64,000 bases of DNA from Anadara kagoshimensis. Its lineage: Eukaryota; Mollusca; Bivalvia; Arcoida; Arcidae. This document shows positions 34,900 to 47,775 of the stretch, piece after piece. The stretch lies in the NCBI GenBank assembly GCA_021292105.1, contig CM037869.1:12358471-12422470 (forward strand), in the 5' to 3' direction. Position 1 is the stretch's first letter, and each line of letters begins with the position of its first letter. A program made the translations under genes and the position numbers. The notes under the pieces were generated by a model that did not search any database, had not been told where the DNA came from, and worked only from the letters and a program-made list of their open reading frames with translations.

Positions 34900-35042
34900 C
34901 AACCATAAACGCACCGACCCATGTTCGAATCCCAATCCCAAAACCAAAGTGAAAATTGGCATCTTAAAATGTAACCATCCACCAAGGAAGCGAGACCAGG
35001 TGTCCCTGAATAGTAGGTACATCCTGTCTAGTAAGCTGTATT
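34900..35042 (-). mobile_element. Penelope-like 3' tail fragment, diverged
   Basis: gttcgaatcccaatcc, aaaaccaaagtgaaaattgg, accatccaccaaggaagc and gaccaggtgtccctgaatag follow tail order, but the hairpin region is decayed. It lies about 200 bases beyond the fragment at 34518-34704 in the same orientation. Confidence 0.55.
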
Positions 35043-35049
35043 GTCTATG

Positions 35050-36690
35050 AATTTAAAAAGCAGTTGTAAGAAGCTATTTTAACCCTTCTCAACAGTATTT
35101 GCTTACTATTATTTACATTGAAAAACTGGATTTCCAAACCTCTATATAAGTCATCTGCTAATTTTGAAGGTTCAACTGTAGTCAATTATAAGACCATGGT
35201 GTTGACAGATACCTCAACTAATTTAAAATTGTCATATTTTATTTTCATTGTATAGATTTTTCTCGAACAGGAGATGTAATATCTTGTCTGAGATAGTCTA
35301 TAAAATTATTACTTCTATGGACGTCACTTATGTATTTAGGGATTGAGAACTTCAACAGTCGAAAACAATGTCTTGTAAGACTACAAAATATCTATGGACG
35401 TCTTAATGTGTCATTAGAATTTCTATGGGTGTTATCAATGTCAGAAACATTTAATGCCACAAGTTAAGAAAAAGCCAGTAGTGACGATTAAAACGACTCT
35501 ATTGTACTACACATATTTGAATTGATCATCGATAAAAAGGATGTGATTTTAATGTCGTAAACAAATGACTTGGGGAAAGCAATAAACATACAGTTGTTTA
35601 AACTGCTAATAGCCCTGAGTAAAACTGTGACATTTACGCTCAACGTTTTAGAATTATTGTCGACACCAATCCTCATGAGGGTGTAACGACAAAAGGGCCG
35701 TTAACCATAGAAGTGAATTCACGTCATAAGCCATCATGACGGGTCAAAATGAAGAGGCGTCCAATGTATCTAAAGGAATTGATAGGTTTGACACGTCATG
35801 ACGACAACGAAATAGGACTTCATAATTGAAGTTTTATAGCTCTTTTCCAGTATTCTTGCAAAAGTACTTCTATATAATCGGCTACAGTAAAAAAGAAAAC
35901 AAATAAAAAGTAAGGCATTTTATTGTAGGCAGTGGTAGATAGCCAATACATTGCCAAATAATCAGGACGAACACAACATGTTAAAGTCACTGAAATACTT
36001 CTTTTCTATTGTCACATGGTCAGTCTAAAATTGTATTGATATTTCGCTGTTTGTTATCTCTGCTGTCTTCTTCAATTAATACTGATTTTAAATAAACATC
36101 TTTTCATTAATTAGTGAATATGTTGCCCATTAGACAGATGAAAATCTAATAAACTCAAGTATCATGCAATCCTCTCATCTATGTACGTGGTCTGAAATCC
36201 TACCGTAATTATGAACGACGACGAAGATAATTAAAGGAAACAATAGCAAATTTTATTCCTTTTATTATATTTTCTCCCTAATGAGAGATTTCGTGTTGTC
36301 TATAATATTTAATCAAAGTTTCCGGTGTCTTTAATCTGTTTCACAATTGTCAACTTCATTCTGTCTATATATGTATATACGCATCATTTAACTCGTTCAG
36401 GAAATAGAAAATTCCTCGAAATTTAATTGCCTTGTTTAGCTGTTTTTCTTATAAAATGCATATTAGGGGCAACGAAATTTTAACATAAATATTACAACGT
36501 ATTGTCATTTCATCCAGTGTTAGTACAAATACGGATTTTTTTTTTCAAACGGGTACCGTCCATCTCAAAATGGTACGGCGAAAAAAGAAAACTAGAATAC
36601 ATTCATTACTTTTACGTTTTCCTGTATTCAATAATTTCCGGCATTGATAAAATGTTATAATATTTTAAATTTGAAAAGCATTTAAAAATT
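35050..36690. other. Unannotated intronic sequence
   Basis: No coding trace. Around 35640-35820 there are several CGTCAT words (CACGTCATAAGCCATCATG, ACACGTCATGACGACAACG), unlike the surrounding composition; meaning unknown. Confidence 0.35.
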
Positions 36691-36699
36691 TATACTAAA

Positions 36700-36763
36700 G
36701 TACATGTATTTACTTTGCTTCTTGATTGTGACTTGGACATGGAATAGTATCTTTGTTTTTGCT
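36700..36763 (+). mobile_element. Penelope-like terminal tail piece
   Basis: atttactttgcttcttgatt, gtgacttggacatggaatag and ctttgtttttg form the last ~60 bases of the tail. Confidence 0.6.
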
Positions 36764-37034
36764 TATGAAGCAACTAAAAGAGCAAATTTGACAAATCTTT
36801 AAATAATTTTATGTATTTGCTACAACAGAAGTAATTTTCAAAAAAAACGTGTGCACAAATGTAGCTCATTAAGTAAGCAATGCTACAGCGGGAGAGTTTA
36901 TGTATTTTCCGTTTTGAAAGGTTGAAGGAATTGCATGTCTTGTTTGAAATCTGTGAATATTTACCAACATATAACAATGATCCGTGCAATCTAACATCAG
37001 GACAGAAACCGCAGTCAGTTATGTTATTATTAAA

Positions 37035-37105
37035 ACCTGTTTAATGTTGCAGCACTAGACGACCGTTTCGAAATACAATTAAGATGTTTTGATCCAGAAC
37101 GTCAC
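37035..37105 (+). mobile_element. Dispersed repeat D, short 5' piece
   Basis: TGCAGCACTAGACGACCGTT then TCGAAATACAATT; homology ends soon after. Confidence 0.55.
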
Positions 37106-38251
37106 TGAATGCATTTTCTAAATAACACCATTTGTTCAGCAACCTTGATATCACATGTATAGCATAACAAACGTAAGCCTTGATTAACAACGTTCAGGTT
37201 TATACCATTTCTTTTCAAAAGAAACACTCATTTAATTTGAACTCTCGATCATCCGAGTTCAATGTTCGTAATATATTTATACTATTTTGACACCAGTTTG
37301 AATAACCTTGACGTAAGTACGAGACACGTGCCTTATTGGTTTTGAGTTTACAAGTAATTAGATGCCTAAAAAGGAAAATTACAGTATTGGTATTTATATC
37401 GGTATCTTATAATCAGTTACCGCTGTCTATATTTTCTATATCATCAAATTTACATTTAACTAGATTCTTTAAGATGTAAAAATTGATTTTAAAATAAAAA
37501 ATAAATTTGCAAAAATCGTTTATATGAAACCTTCCAACTAACGGCATACGAAATTGCAACCCAATATTACTATTACTTTGACCTTATTTTTCATAACATA
37601 TGATTCGGCAAAGAATTTACCAAATAGATGAAGTTATGAACAAATAAAACGAGCTTGTAAACAGCTAACGTAACATAGAACACAATATAAAAATGACAGT
37701 AGACTTTAGACTAGCATTGGTGTTAATATCCAGAGATGGGTTGTTGAAAAACTTCAGACTCCAACCCAGATGCGTGGTTACATGCGATGTCCTTATACAT
37801 GTATTGTGTGTAAGGTTTAGTGTCAAGTACATCATTGACTCGAACAATTAGTGTCAAGTCAAGAATTCAGAAAAATCGAGTTATTTTAACGTCGAATTTT
37901 TTTGCATTGCATCTTATTGGACGCGCGTTTACCAGGTAACACGTTACCCATGTTATTATTTAAAAGTGGTAACTATTTTCTGAAACTTTTCGTTTTTCAT
38001 CACTAAATATTTTATCTAAATACTTCCGAAGCAGCATTCGTTTTTACTTCCGATGTTTAACAGAAATTTCTGGTGTTTCTTACAGTTTGATATACGGAGG
38101 CATCTGGATATTCATGTTTTTCTTTACAATACCGATAAATTTGCAAGGTTTATAACTTACTATTTCTGTAAAGTAATAGAATCTATATGCATCAAACACA
38201 AACATTGCAGTTCGTGTTCAAATTTATGTTTCTGTTTTTTTTTTCATTCAT

Positions 38252-38402
38252 TCTAGCTAAACAGGAGGTGCTTACCCTTTCGGTGCAACCGGCCTCACTT
38301 TCCTAGTGGAAGTTCACTTGTGTAATCTATTTTGTACGTTTCAAATTTTACCTTACTTTTTTCTTTTTCTTTTTCTTTTTTTTTTAACATGGTCATTGTT
38401 TT
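38252..38402 (+). mobile_element. Penelope-like 3' tail fragment in compound repeat unit 1
   Basis: TAGCTAAACAGGAGGTGC, accctttcggtgcaaccggc and actttcctagtggaagttca are recognisable. The first stem is mismatched on its right arm, while the second stem is preserved. The terminus is replaced by a CTTTTT-rich run. Confidence 0.75.
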
Positions 38403-38841
38403 TTATTTAGTACCTTTTTAAAAGCTTGTCTTCGCATGTGGTAACATTTATGGGATTTGTTTTGAAAAAATGATATAAAAATCATCATCGCAAGACGGAA
38501 TAAAAATAAATATATATAAAAATCAATGCAACATGATGTTTTTGTTTTATTGACTATACGTGAAAAGCTTAACATGTTCTGGTCGAACATTATTACCATT
38601 GATTAATTTAAGACATGGTTTTATGTATAAGAAGTGTTAGTGTCATAGGACCTATTACACAGATGTTATCGAGTACATTCTTTTTCACTATTTTAATAAT
38701 CTTGTTTCGTGACGTCACTTTTTGCGATATTTAACATTGTGTTTTTTATGAACTTAGATATCGCATATTGCATAACAAACTGAAACCTCACATAGTCCTT
38801 GTTCAAATTCATGTTTCTGGTTTTTTTTCTTAAGATGGTAA

Positions 38842-38974
38842 AACTAGCTAAGCAGGAGATGCTTACCCTTCCGGAGGACTGGGCCTCAGTTTTCTGATTG
38901 AATACATGTGTGTAACATTATTAGTCAGTTTCAAAATTTTTACCTGGCCTCTAGATTTTGATTTGGACATGGAC
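38842..38974 (+). mobile_element. Penelope-like 3' tail fragment in a compound repeat
   Basis: CTAGCTAAGCAGGAGATGC, ttacccttccggaggactgg and gcctctagattttgatttgg. It is followed at 38990 by part of the same unique block that follows the tails at 38252 and 39627. Confidence 0.7.
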
Positions 38975-39282
38975 ATTTCATTAAATAGTTTTAAACCAAC
39001 AGGACATATTCAGAAATGTTATCAAGTACATTCTTATTTCACTATTTTATTAATCTTGTTTCACAACGTCCTCATGCGATATCTAAACACGCCTTCTGTT
39101 CTTGAAAATGGATATCGCATATTGCAGAACACACTTAAACCTGTTGTAGTAATTTTGTAAACAGCTTTCAGGTTTTTACCAGTTTCTTTTCATATAACGC
39201 TCTTATTTGAACTCTGTATCAGCCGAGTTTAATGTTCGTAACTGTTATGGTTTTTCATCACTAAGTATTTGATCTAAATACT

Positions 39283-39402
39283 TCCGAAGCAGCACTCGGC
39301 CTCACTTCCATAGTTAAAGCCCATATGTTTAACTTGATTTTGCGGTTTTAAAAGTTTTATTTTGCTATTTGAATTCAGATTTTTGCATAGACCGGTTCGT
39401 GT
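39283..39402 (+). mobile_element. Penelope-like 3' tail fragment, short
   Basis: gcagcactcggcctcacttc, ccatagttaaagccc and gctatttgaattcag define a diverged tail that starts inside the first hairpin. Confidence 0.5.
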
Positions 39403-39626
39403 TTCACTACACCCCTTTCTAGTAAATATGGTTATACAACCGTGATAACATACTACTGTTTTAATAATTTTGAGTCAATTACAAATTATACGGAGAAATT
39501 GAGAAGCCTCTGGATATTTATGTAAGCCATTATTTTGCTTTACATTACTTTGCAAGGGTAGTCGCTGACTGTACTATAGAAATAAACTATAAAAATCGAA
39601 CACAAACATAGAAGTCCGTGTTTATT

Positions 39627-39777
39627 CAAGCTAAACAGAAGGTTCTTACCCTTCCGGAGCACCTGACCTCACTTCACTGGTAAACGTTCATGTGTTTAAC
39701 CTTATTTGTCACTGTCAGGTTCTCCCCTTGTTTCTGGATTTTTATCTTGGGCATGAATAAGGATGTTTGTTTTTGAT
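39627..39777 (+). mobile_element. Penelope-like 3' tail fragment in compound repeat unit 2
   Basis: caagctaaacagaaggttct, tacccttccggagcacctga, cctcacttcactgg and an intact terminus gatgtttgtttttgat. The left arm of the first stem is changed (GGTTCT). Confidence 0.75.
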
Positions 39778-40689
39778 TTTGAACTTTTTCTTTAATACCT
39801 TGTCTACGTTAGTGGTAACATTTATGGGATATTTTTTTTAGAAAAATTATTTAAACTAATTAACGTAAGATGCTATATATACATAAAAATATAAAAAATC
39901 AATGCAACATGATGTTTTTGGTTTTATTGACTACACGTGGAAAGCTTAAACATGTTCTGGTCGAACATTATTACCATTAATTAATTTAAGACATGGTATT
40001 ATTAATAAATAGTGTGAGTGCAATAGGACCCATTACACAGATGTTATCAAGTACATTCTTATTTCACTTTTTTATTAATCTTAACCATGAAATAAAAACG
40101 AATTGATTAAATTGAATTTTATTTTTCTATGCCATCACAATAACTGTTTTAAGGAAAGATTCTTAGATGTAATTATCCTTTCCCTCGGTATTAAATGCAA
40201 TATGTGACGCAGTAGTAATTCAATGATATTTTTCAGTTAAAAGAAAATTACACTTCATATTTTTTTTATTTTTAGTTGGTTGAATAAATGTATTTGTCAC
40301 ATCACACCAGCAATTTTTCAATTTTTAAGTTTTTCAGAATGAGACTTTTCTATATTTATCTCATGAATTAATCTAATTAAACACATGTTCGAGCACGTGT
40401 TTCAGATGTGCATTGCAAGGGGGCAAACATACACCCACTTTGAAATAACTAATACAAATTACAAATGCCCACATGCCGTCTTGCTGCTTGATTTATGTTG
40501 TCCTAGTCACTTTCTGTGGAATGTGTTTTGGTGTATTGAAGACTCCGATTGACCAGATGAACATCTCCAATTAAACTGAATACATAAACTGATTTACATT
40601 GTAACCAAGGTTTTTGTAAAGCTTTAAACGTGATTGTCTAGTTGCCCATAATAGAATATAGGCGTATGTATTCACAAAAAAATAAAGCT

Positions 40690-40946
40690 GAAAAGTGAGT
40701 GCGGATACTCTAGATGGGTAACCACCTGATGTTTAGCTAGGTACACCCACCGTGTGTAATCAAAATTGAAAAAGAAAGGAACATAGAACTATGGGACATC
40801 AAATGTATCCATAGTTATTTTGATACAGAGTTATTATCAAAGCTATAGTGATGACGTCAATAAAAATTTTGAGGGCATTACTAGCCTCGGTTTGCAATAT
40901 CCTTGGTCAACAATTAATTAGTAAGCAGCTTCTTTCATTTGAACAC
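40690..40946 (-). mobile_element. Penelope-like 3' fragment including end of RT frame
   Basis: It begins inside the hairpin region (gtgagtgcggatactctaga), so the terminus itself is missing. TTAGCTAGGTACACCCACCG, gtgatgacgtcaataaaaat and the coding end to gtaagcagcttctttc follow. Confidence 0.7.
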
Positions 40947-40949
40947 ATA

Positions 40950-42035
40950 ATTTTGTTTTCCTATAAACCTCATAATTATCCTTAACGATCACAATACACT
41001 GGACACAAAAGGTTTTGACTAAATAAGGTATCGCAAAAGTTGTATTTGTCATGTCATTTTATATTTTCTTATACAGAATCAATTCTCACAATAAATCATG
41101 TATTATGTTTTTTCATTAGAAAATAAACAAATTAATGTATACATATGTGTTCATTTTTATCACAACACAAATTCACATTAACACTAGTCTCAATCCTAAA
41201 TCTGCAATTTTAAGCTCCAAAACACAAATAAATTTAAAATTACTTGGATTTACTTACAGTTATTGCCAATACTGTTCAATATGTTAGGCTAGGGACGTGA
41301 CTCACCTCACTTTGAATGTACTTGCATATATTGGAGATTTCAGAATGAGTATCTAGATCCATTTGTCCAATAAAACTAGTTCTGCTTCATCCAACATCCC
41401 CCATCTTCCATTACCCTTTTTTTGTTTTTATTTTACAATATGCCTGTATATCTCTTCGATTAAACATGCTGAACCAGTTGTATTGCAGTTCCTGTTGAAA
41501 GTCAATAGGGGTCATGACTTTGATGCGTATGAATTTTCGTCAAAATGACGTCATTTTCCCTAAAGGGTAGCATTATGTGATTGTCTTTTGATAATGACAT
41601 CACTAAAGGTCATATGGCAAAAAAAAAAACTCACATGAACAGGTATGAAAAAATAGTGCAAAAATTTAAACAAACATGGGTACAAAATATTTATTGAAAA
41701 AATTAAATTGTAAAAGTGACTCTTTTTGGTAATATGTACTTCTGTTTCCCTTTTTCAAGAATTTCTTTTATAAACTTGTTTTCTTTGTCGTTTTTCTTTC
41801 GCTATAACAAAAATCACGCTTTTCTATTACTGCTATTAATGAATTTCTTCCATTTTTCAAGTGTTTATTTAAATTTTGTAAACATGGTCAATGACAAGAG
41901 ATCATAATGTCCATATGTTCCAAATTAAAAAAAGTTAACACATTGTTATTGATATATTTTCTTTCGTTAAAACCACTGATATTCATTTCACGCTTGCAAC
42001 TCAACTAAAACCACATGCATAAACGTGTAAACGAT
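40950..42035. other. Unannotated intronic sequence
   Basis: No repeat or gene recognised; frames at 41363-41548 and 41716-41907 are pyrimidine-driven. Confidence 0.4.
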
Positions 42036-42039
42036 AAAC

Positions 42040-42105
42040 TACTGATGAAGAATTATATTCCGAAACGGCCGTCTAGTGCTGTAAAATTAAAACTGGTATA
42101 ATATG
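42040..42105 (-). mobile_element. Dispersed repeat D, short 5' piece
   Basis: As read on the plus strand, ACTGATGAAGAATTATATTC and CGAAACGGCCGTCTAGTGCT are the reverse complement of the left end of repeat D. Confidence 0.6.
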
Positions 42106-42816
42106 TAAGCATAGCAATTGCAATTATAAATACGATATAGAAAATGTATTGCACAAATCTGAATGTGCTGATGACAACTCAGTCGTTCAGTTCACTGGTG
42201 CCACATGGGGAACATTCGGTTTATTGTTGCATGTGTGGATCATTCATTTCCTTATCAAGTTATACTATACCTAACTTATCAACTTGATATTGATAACATG
42301 AAGATACGACCCAATTCGTTAGAATTTACACGGCAACAGGAGGGATAAAGGCATTAAATTGATACAAATCAAATATAATTTTCTTAACATTTTCCTCAAG
42401 TTTTATAGATCTTATCCAATAATGGCAATTTAAAAATCCAACTGGATTATGAATTCAGTTTTCTTATTTCACTATATACATACACGATTGTATTAAAAAA
42501 CATCGGATTACAGAAAACCATATCATATACACGTTCTTTCTGGAAATATAAAACCTTACATGGATATCTCGAACAATCACTTTGATTGTCCTGATTCTGA
42601 GTAAGATATCTAGTACAATAAGTTTGTATTTGTTGGTTCAATTGTACATATTATAAAATTTGTAAGAAGCTATGGTGGAGATTGTTCCCACTAGGGAACT
42701 ACAACCAATCAAGCTGCTTACAAAATCGAGTGTTACAGATCTAGCCCATAAGCAAATATTGTTGATATGTATGAATTCAAAATTATCTTGGCCACGTTAC
42801 TTTTATTGTTAATTTT

Positions 42817-42970
42817 TAAGCTAGCTAGATAACTTGTACTTTCACTTCCGGTGCACTTAGGCTCTTTTTCCTAGAGGAACGTAATGATTGTGTCTTTACG
42901 AGTTTTCAAAGTTTTTCCGTTGCTTTTGGGATTTTGATTTGTACATAGACCTGTATGTTTGTATTTGTGT
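42817..42970 (+). mobile_element. Penelope-like 3' tail fragment followed by the compound block
   Basis: taagctagctagataactt, tcacttccggtgcacttagg, tttttcctagaggaacg and gacctgtatgtttgtatttg. A copy of the block found after the tails near 38.4 and 39.8 kb follows at 43004. Confidence 0.65.
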
Positions 42971-43003
42971 TTGCTGATATAATAAATATGCATAAATTAT
43001 ATC

Positions 43004-43135
43004 AAAATCAATGCAACATGAAGTTTTTGGTTTTATTGACTACACGTGGAAAGCTTAAACGTGTTCTGGTCGAACATTATTACCATTCAATTAAGATTAA
43101 CTTAAGACATGGTTTTATTAATAAGTGGTGTAAAA
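43004..43135. repeat. Detached copy of block R
   Basis: AATCAATGCAACATGAAGTT, TTGACTACACGTGGAAAGC and GTTCTGGTCGAACATTATTA match block R of the 38-40 kb duplication, again directly after a Penelope tail (42817-42970). Confidence 0.8.
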
Positions 43136-44009
43136 ATTGTATATGTAAGATACGAGAGGTGTTCTAAAAGAGCAACGAATAATAAATTGTGTAAAAAGTC
43201 GATTAATCGAAGGTATGAAAAAAATACTATGTATTCAGTTAATCGTTATCGTCGCTAATTTCCATTACCAGCAACCCTTGATGATGTAAAAGTCAAAGAC
43301 TATTTCTTTAAAATAAAAAAAATCGCTGAAGCTTTACTGTTTGTTTATTTTGAATAGATGCAAGAAGGAGAAATATGTTGGGAACTTAATTAACTTTTTT
43401 GTACTTCAACGGCTTCTACCCATTGGTTATTAATAATGTGAATCATGTAAAACGAGTATAGTGTTTTAATGTGATAAAGTGATAAAACTATATTATGTGT
43501 TAAGTAGTATCGTCATTACAACTTTAAACCAACAAAGTGTAGAACCGCAGAGTATTGGTCACTGGCAATCAATTTTTATATTATGGTGGATGCGACTAAT
43601 AAAGCGTCAAAAGACGTGAATATATACAGGCAAACATTATTGACCTGTCCGTTTGACCGTTGATTTGGAGTATTCATATACGATGATTTACCACCCCCCT
43701 ATATTGATTGGTTGTGTTACAATTCGCATTGAGTACATTGACAATGCATTATTCTCATTATGAAGACAAAATAAACACTTATCATTTAACTCAAGCGGAG
43801 AGTTCAACGTTGTTAATTTAATAGCAGCAGTTTCACTTTGTTTTTATTCATGCAGTTTAGATTTTCGTGTCCATCAGATGGTGAATGTCCTCTACAATTT
43901 ATTCATTCCTATTTTAAAAACATATCAATGTTAGATCATCATCCCCCACTTTAGAGTAAGGTGCTATCAAGTGGTTGAGTCGTAGACCTATTGACATATT
44001 ATACAAGTG

Positions 44010-44220
44010 TTATTTTTACAGCACTAAACGGTTGTTTGAAGAAAAGTTCTTCATCGGTAGTGCTTGGGCCAAAATTTTGAAACCACAAATTGTTTTCAAA
44101 GGGTTGACGAATTATCTAAAGTATTAAAATACATTCATACAGATTTAGCCATGGAAATACTTTGCATGAGAAAGTATACGTTAGATTTTTTTAGGATATT
44201 CAGATTTTAACTGGCAGCTA
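44010..44220 (+). mobile_element. Dispersed repeat D copy
   Basis: TTACAGCACTAAACGGTTGT, TCATCGGTAGTGCTTGGGCC, TTTCAAAGGGTTGA and GGAAATACTTTGCATGAGAA. Confidence 0.7.
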
Positions 44221-44687
44221 ATTTAAAAAGTAGTTTATTTCTGACAATAAAACATTATTGCCTACTGAGTCTGTGCTATCCTCGGAGATGCTTAGTTCAC
44301 AAGCAGAGATACCGACCCAGTGGTTTAAATTACATATTGATCCAAATAATAAAACCTATACTAAAGTCTTGTACTTAATGGTTTTTGTCCTCATTCTATG
44401 TGATCACTTCACCTTCACGTTTGTTAAGAACGATATAAAAAAAACTTAAACATCGTATATCCCCGCAAAAACGTCGTTCTATGCAAGAACGTCAACTTGT
44501 GCATTTCAAATCTGATAGTTAAAAATGTTTTGGCAGAGACGTTATTGGGTATCCCGTGGTAGGTTGTCGTGCCAAATTCAAAATGTTAACCCTATCTTCT
44601 TTATCGAAGATACCACAATTCATGCACTTTGTATACTATTTAGAATAGAGAATTTAAAACTGAAAACATGTACTTGGTAACAGGCAA

Positions 44688-44760
44688 CACACAACATATG
44701 TAAAAAGACAGGACAACATTATGTAAAAAGGCAGGAAAACATATGTAAAAAGACAGAAAT
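44688..44760. repeat. Short tandem repeat, ~25-bp unit, three copies
   Basis: ATATGTAAAAAGACAGGA-like units occur at about 44695, 44718 and 44742. Confidence 0.75.
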
Positions 44761-45239
44761 ATATCTGGACCACTGATTACCAATTTGCCGGATTTGGACG
44801 GGAACTGAAGTATTTATTTGAAGGTATGGATATATTGAAGAACCCTTGTTCATTCACAGTAATAGATCCATAACTTACGGAATGTTGAATTTACGTAGAT
44901 ACTTTCTATCGTAAACAGCTAGTGTCATGACAAGACTCCCTCCATTTTTGTGGTGCCTATTTTTATCTCAGTCATCTTAAAATATGAACATATAAATTAG
45001 CGTTTTGAATTGTCTTTTCTCGACCTATACGACTGTTTCTATACCTGTAATTAACTTATATTGTTCGTGATTCTGGTTGTGTTTGATTTTTCCAAGTACA
45101 TGTTTTTCAGTTAAAATCACTTACACGTGTGTATTATTATTATTTTTTATAAAACATAAACACTGTAGTTCAAGATAATGGATCTAATTATTGTCAGAAT
45201 TACAGTTGTTTTTCTATTGATTTTGCCCAGATATCATTG

Positions 45240-46830
45240 ATTAAAGGAAAAAACATGAACGTGATTTTATTAATTAGTGCAACAGAACCCATTACATATA
45301 CATATATATGAACGTAAAGCCCTTATCGTGAATTTTTATAATATTGATAACAATCATGTAACGGGGCTTAATACGGAAAGCAGTGAACGTTGAATCGGCA
45401 AATCAATTTTATTTTAATTTCTTGTATGATGTTGGAGTAAAAAATCAATTTTATACTTTTTACCATATATACTGTTTTAATGAAAATTTTATTTTATTTA
45501 TTCCTTGTACATTTACCATAGTGATATAACTGAATATTTCTAAATACCACAGAGATTTGCTAATTTTTATTCTAACTATTTAATAGCAATAGTTACATAA
45601 ATTTTAAGAAATACAGCTTAAATGTGGCTTTTTTAAACTTACTCAAAGTATTGTTGATAAGTTTGATGTGTCCGTGTCTAGGATTGCCCTGGATATACTT
45701 GACGTCCCATAGTTCCATGTTCCCTTCCCACAATTTTGATTATACACGTGGCAGGTGCAGATAGCTAAACAGAAGGTGCTTTTCCTTCCGGTGCACCCGG
45801 TCTCACTTCCCTGGTAGAAGTTCACGTGCCTAACCTGACATGTCAGTTCCAAAGTTTTTACTTTGCTTCTTTATTGTGATTCGGACATGGATTAGTTTTT
45901 GCTATATTGAATTTTTTAGGGATTTTAAGAAATACCCTGCCTGCCTAAAGGACATACGAGACACAATAAAAAAATATTGATTTGAAAACAATCACTAAAA
46001 TCAGAGAAAATTTATAAACTACACATTTTTATGTGTTCATCGTAGATGGTATGATCGATTTTGAATTAATAATATACAGACTTTTTGTAGTATAATTAGG
46101 CTTATATTTTAAAGTTACATCAGTTATAGTTACTATGTAAGTAAAATCATTTATTATCGTGTCACATATCACAGTTCAATAATGTTTAACAATATTTACA
46201 AATAAATACATTAAATTACGTGTGATCTCCTGCCTTTAAGACAAACGTAAATGTGATTTTATTAATTAGTGGAACAGAACCCATTTCATATACATATATA
46301 TGAACATAAAGCCCTTACCGTGTAATTTTACACTATTGATACCAATCATGTACTTGGGCCTAATGCCGTTAAGATCGGCAAATCAATTTAATTTCAATTT
46401 CTTGTATAATGTTGGAGTAAAAAAATCAATTTTATACTTTTTATCATATATACTGTTTTAATGAAAAATTCTATATTTATTTATTTCTTGTACCTTTACC
46501 ATAGTGATATAACGGAATATATTTAAATACCACAATTATTGATTTAATACTATCACTAAAATCAGAGAAAAATTAAAAACTACACATTTTTCAGAAACTT
46601 TAAGAAATGTGTTAATAATAGATAGTATGATCGATTTGGAATTAATAATATACTGAATACGTTTTTGTATAATTAGGCTTATATTTTGAAGTAACATCAT
46701 TTATAGTAATTAAGTAAGTACGTAAAAAGTTTATTAATTTGTCACAGTTCAATAATATTTAACATTATTAACAAAGAAATAAATTAAATTAAGTGTGATA
46801 TATTGCCTAAATGCCTTCCGAGACACAATA
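45240..46830. repeat. Tandem duplication of a ~0.6-kb unit, first copy carrying a retroelement insert
   Basis: Part A (TGATTTTATTAATTAGTG, ATATGAACGTAAAGCCCTTA, TTGGAGTAAAAAATCAATTT) is at 45262-45560 and 46254-46540. Part B (ATCACTAAAATCAGAGAAAA, TATAATTAGGCTTATATTTT) is at 45950-46240 and 46550-46830. Between A and B the first copy holds the Penelope tail at 45643-45898; the second copy has no such insert. Confidence 0.8.
45643..45898 (+). mobile_element. Penelope-like 3' fragment, well preserved
   Basis: It starts caaagtattgttgataagtt, just inside the RT end, and is very close to the 12655-15191 copy over tattgttgataagtttgatg, cacgtggcaggtgcagatag and ttccaaagtttttactttgc. Its first stem has TGCACC on the right arm. 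It is absent from the parallel unit at 46.25-46.83 kb. Confidence 0.85.
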
Positions 46831-47228
46831 AAAAATAACAACCATTGATTTAACTCAATAACACATATTTTACGTCTTTAAAACATAAAATTAATTGTTT
46901 TAGCTAAAAAGTCTGTGCTTCATCGTCTGGCATAATTTTTTTAAATCATTGCTATTTAAAAATTAAAATACTCAAATTTGCAAGTATGATCATTAAACAC
47001 ATGCAAAACATAAAAACATATTTAACTACCAATTCTTATTGTCTCGTGCTCAACCAAAGTATGGCGCGTGTATTTATAAACATATCACAACACCTCACTC
47101 CACCGGTACTGTGAATATCAAAAGAAAAATCCTGCAATATTGTAAAATATGGATCAAATGATGAAAAATATTGAAAACGTTCTAGACTTACCTCATTTAA
47201 ACATGTTAAATATATTCCTTTAATTATG

Positions 47229-47403
47229 AAATTTGATTTTGCGCGATGCGGATGCAGCCAGTTAAACAGTAGGTGCTTACCTTTTCGGAACATCCGGCCT
47301 CACTTCCCGGATTGAAGTTCAGGGTTTTAAATTAATTGTTAAGTTTAAGTATTACATTTGCTTTTGGGATTGTGTTTTGAACATGGAACGATATGTTTTT
47401 GTT
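47229..47403 (+). mobile_element. Penelope-like 3' tail fragment
   Basis: aatttgattttgcgcgatg, cagttaaacagtaggtgctt, cttttcggaacatccggcc and gcttttgggattgtgttttg up to gatatgtttttgttt. It starts just after the coding end. Confidence 0.7.
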
Positions 47404-47721
47404 TCACTTGAATCAATTTTGACGAGATTAATATATCATTTTTTCAGATATGTACAACAACGAAAATATTTTTTCTGTAACGTCTGTATATTGCATTTTA
47501 TAAATGTCTTATAATACAGTATATTATCAAAAAATAAATAGAAATCTAAATTTGAGAGATTAGATTCTTGATTTTCGAGACCACGGCTTGCCTAGATCTA
47601 TGTCTTCACTACAAAGCAGATTCTATTGACTTGACTTCGACTTATGTCCATCTCTCCTTGTGGAGAATTGGACCAGGAATTCTATTAATCTTCACCATAA
47701 AAATTAATTCATCAAATTATC

Positions 47722-47775
47722 AGACTATTATCATTATTATTTTATTATTATTAATATTATTATTATTCTTATTTT
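47722..47775. repeat. (TTA)n-rich microsatellite
   Basis: Imperfect TTA/ATT run; the leucine/isoleucine-rich end of the frame at 47568-47807 comes from it. Confidence 0.8.

Larger units (their letters stand above)
37983..40085. repeat. Compound tandem duplication (~1.38 kb) containing a retroelement tail
   Basis: Block Q (TTTTTCATCACTAA, ACTTCCGAAGCAGCA; 37995 and 39250), block S (ATACGGAG, CTGGATATT; 38090 and 39488), a Penelope tail (38252 and 39627) and block R (AATCAATGCAACATGATGTT; 38520 and 39897) recur in order. Tail and R spacing is about 1375-1377 bases. An additional partial tail+R pair is at 38842-39085. Confidence 0.75.
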
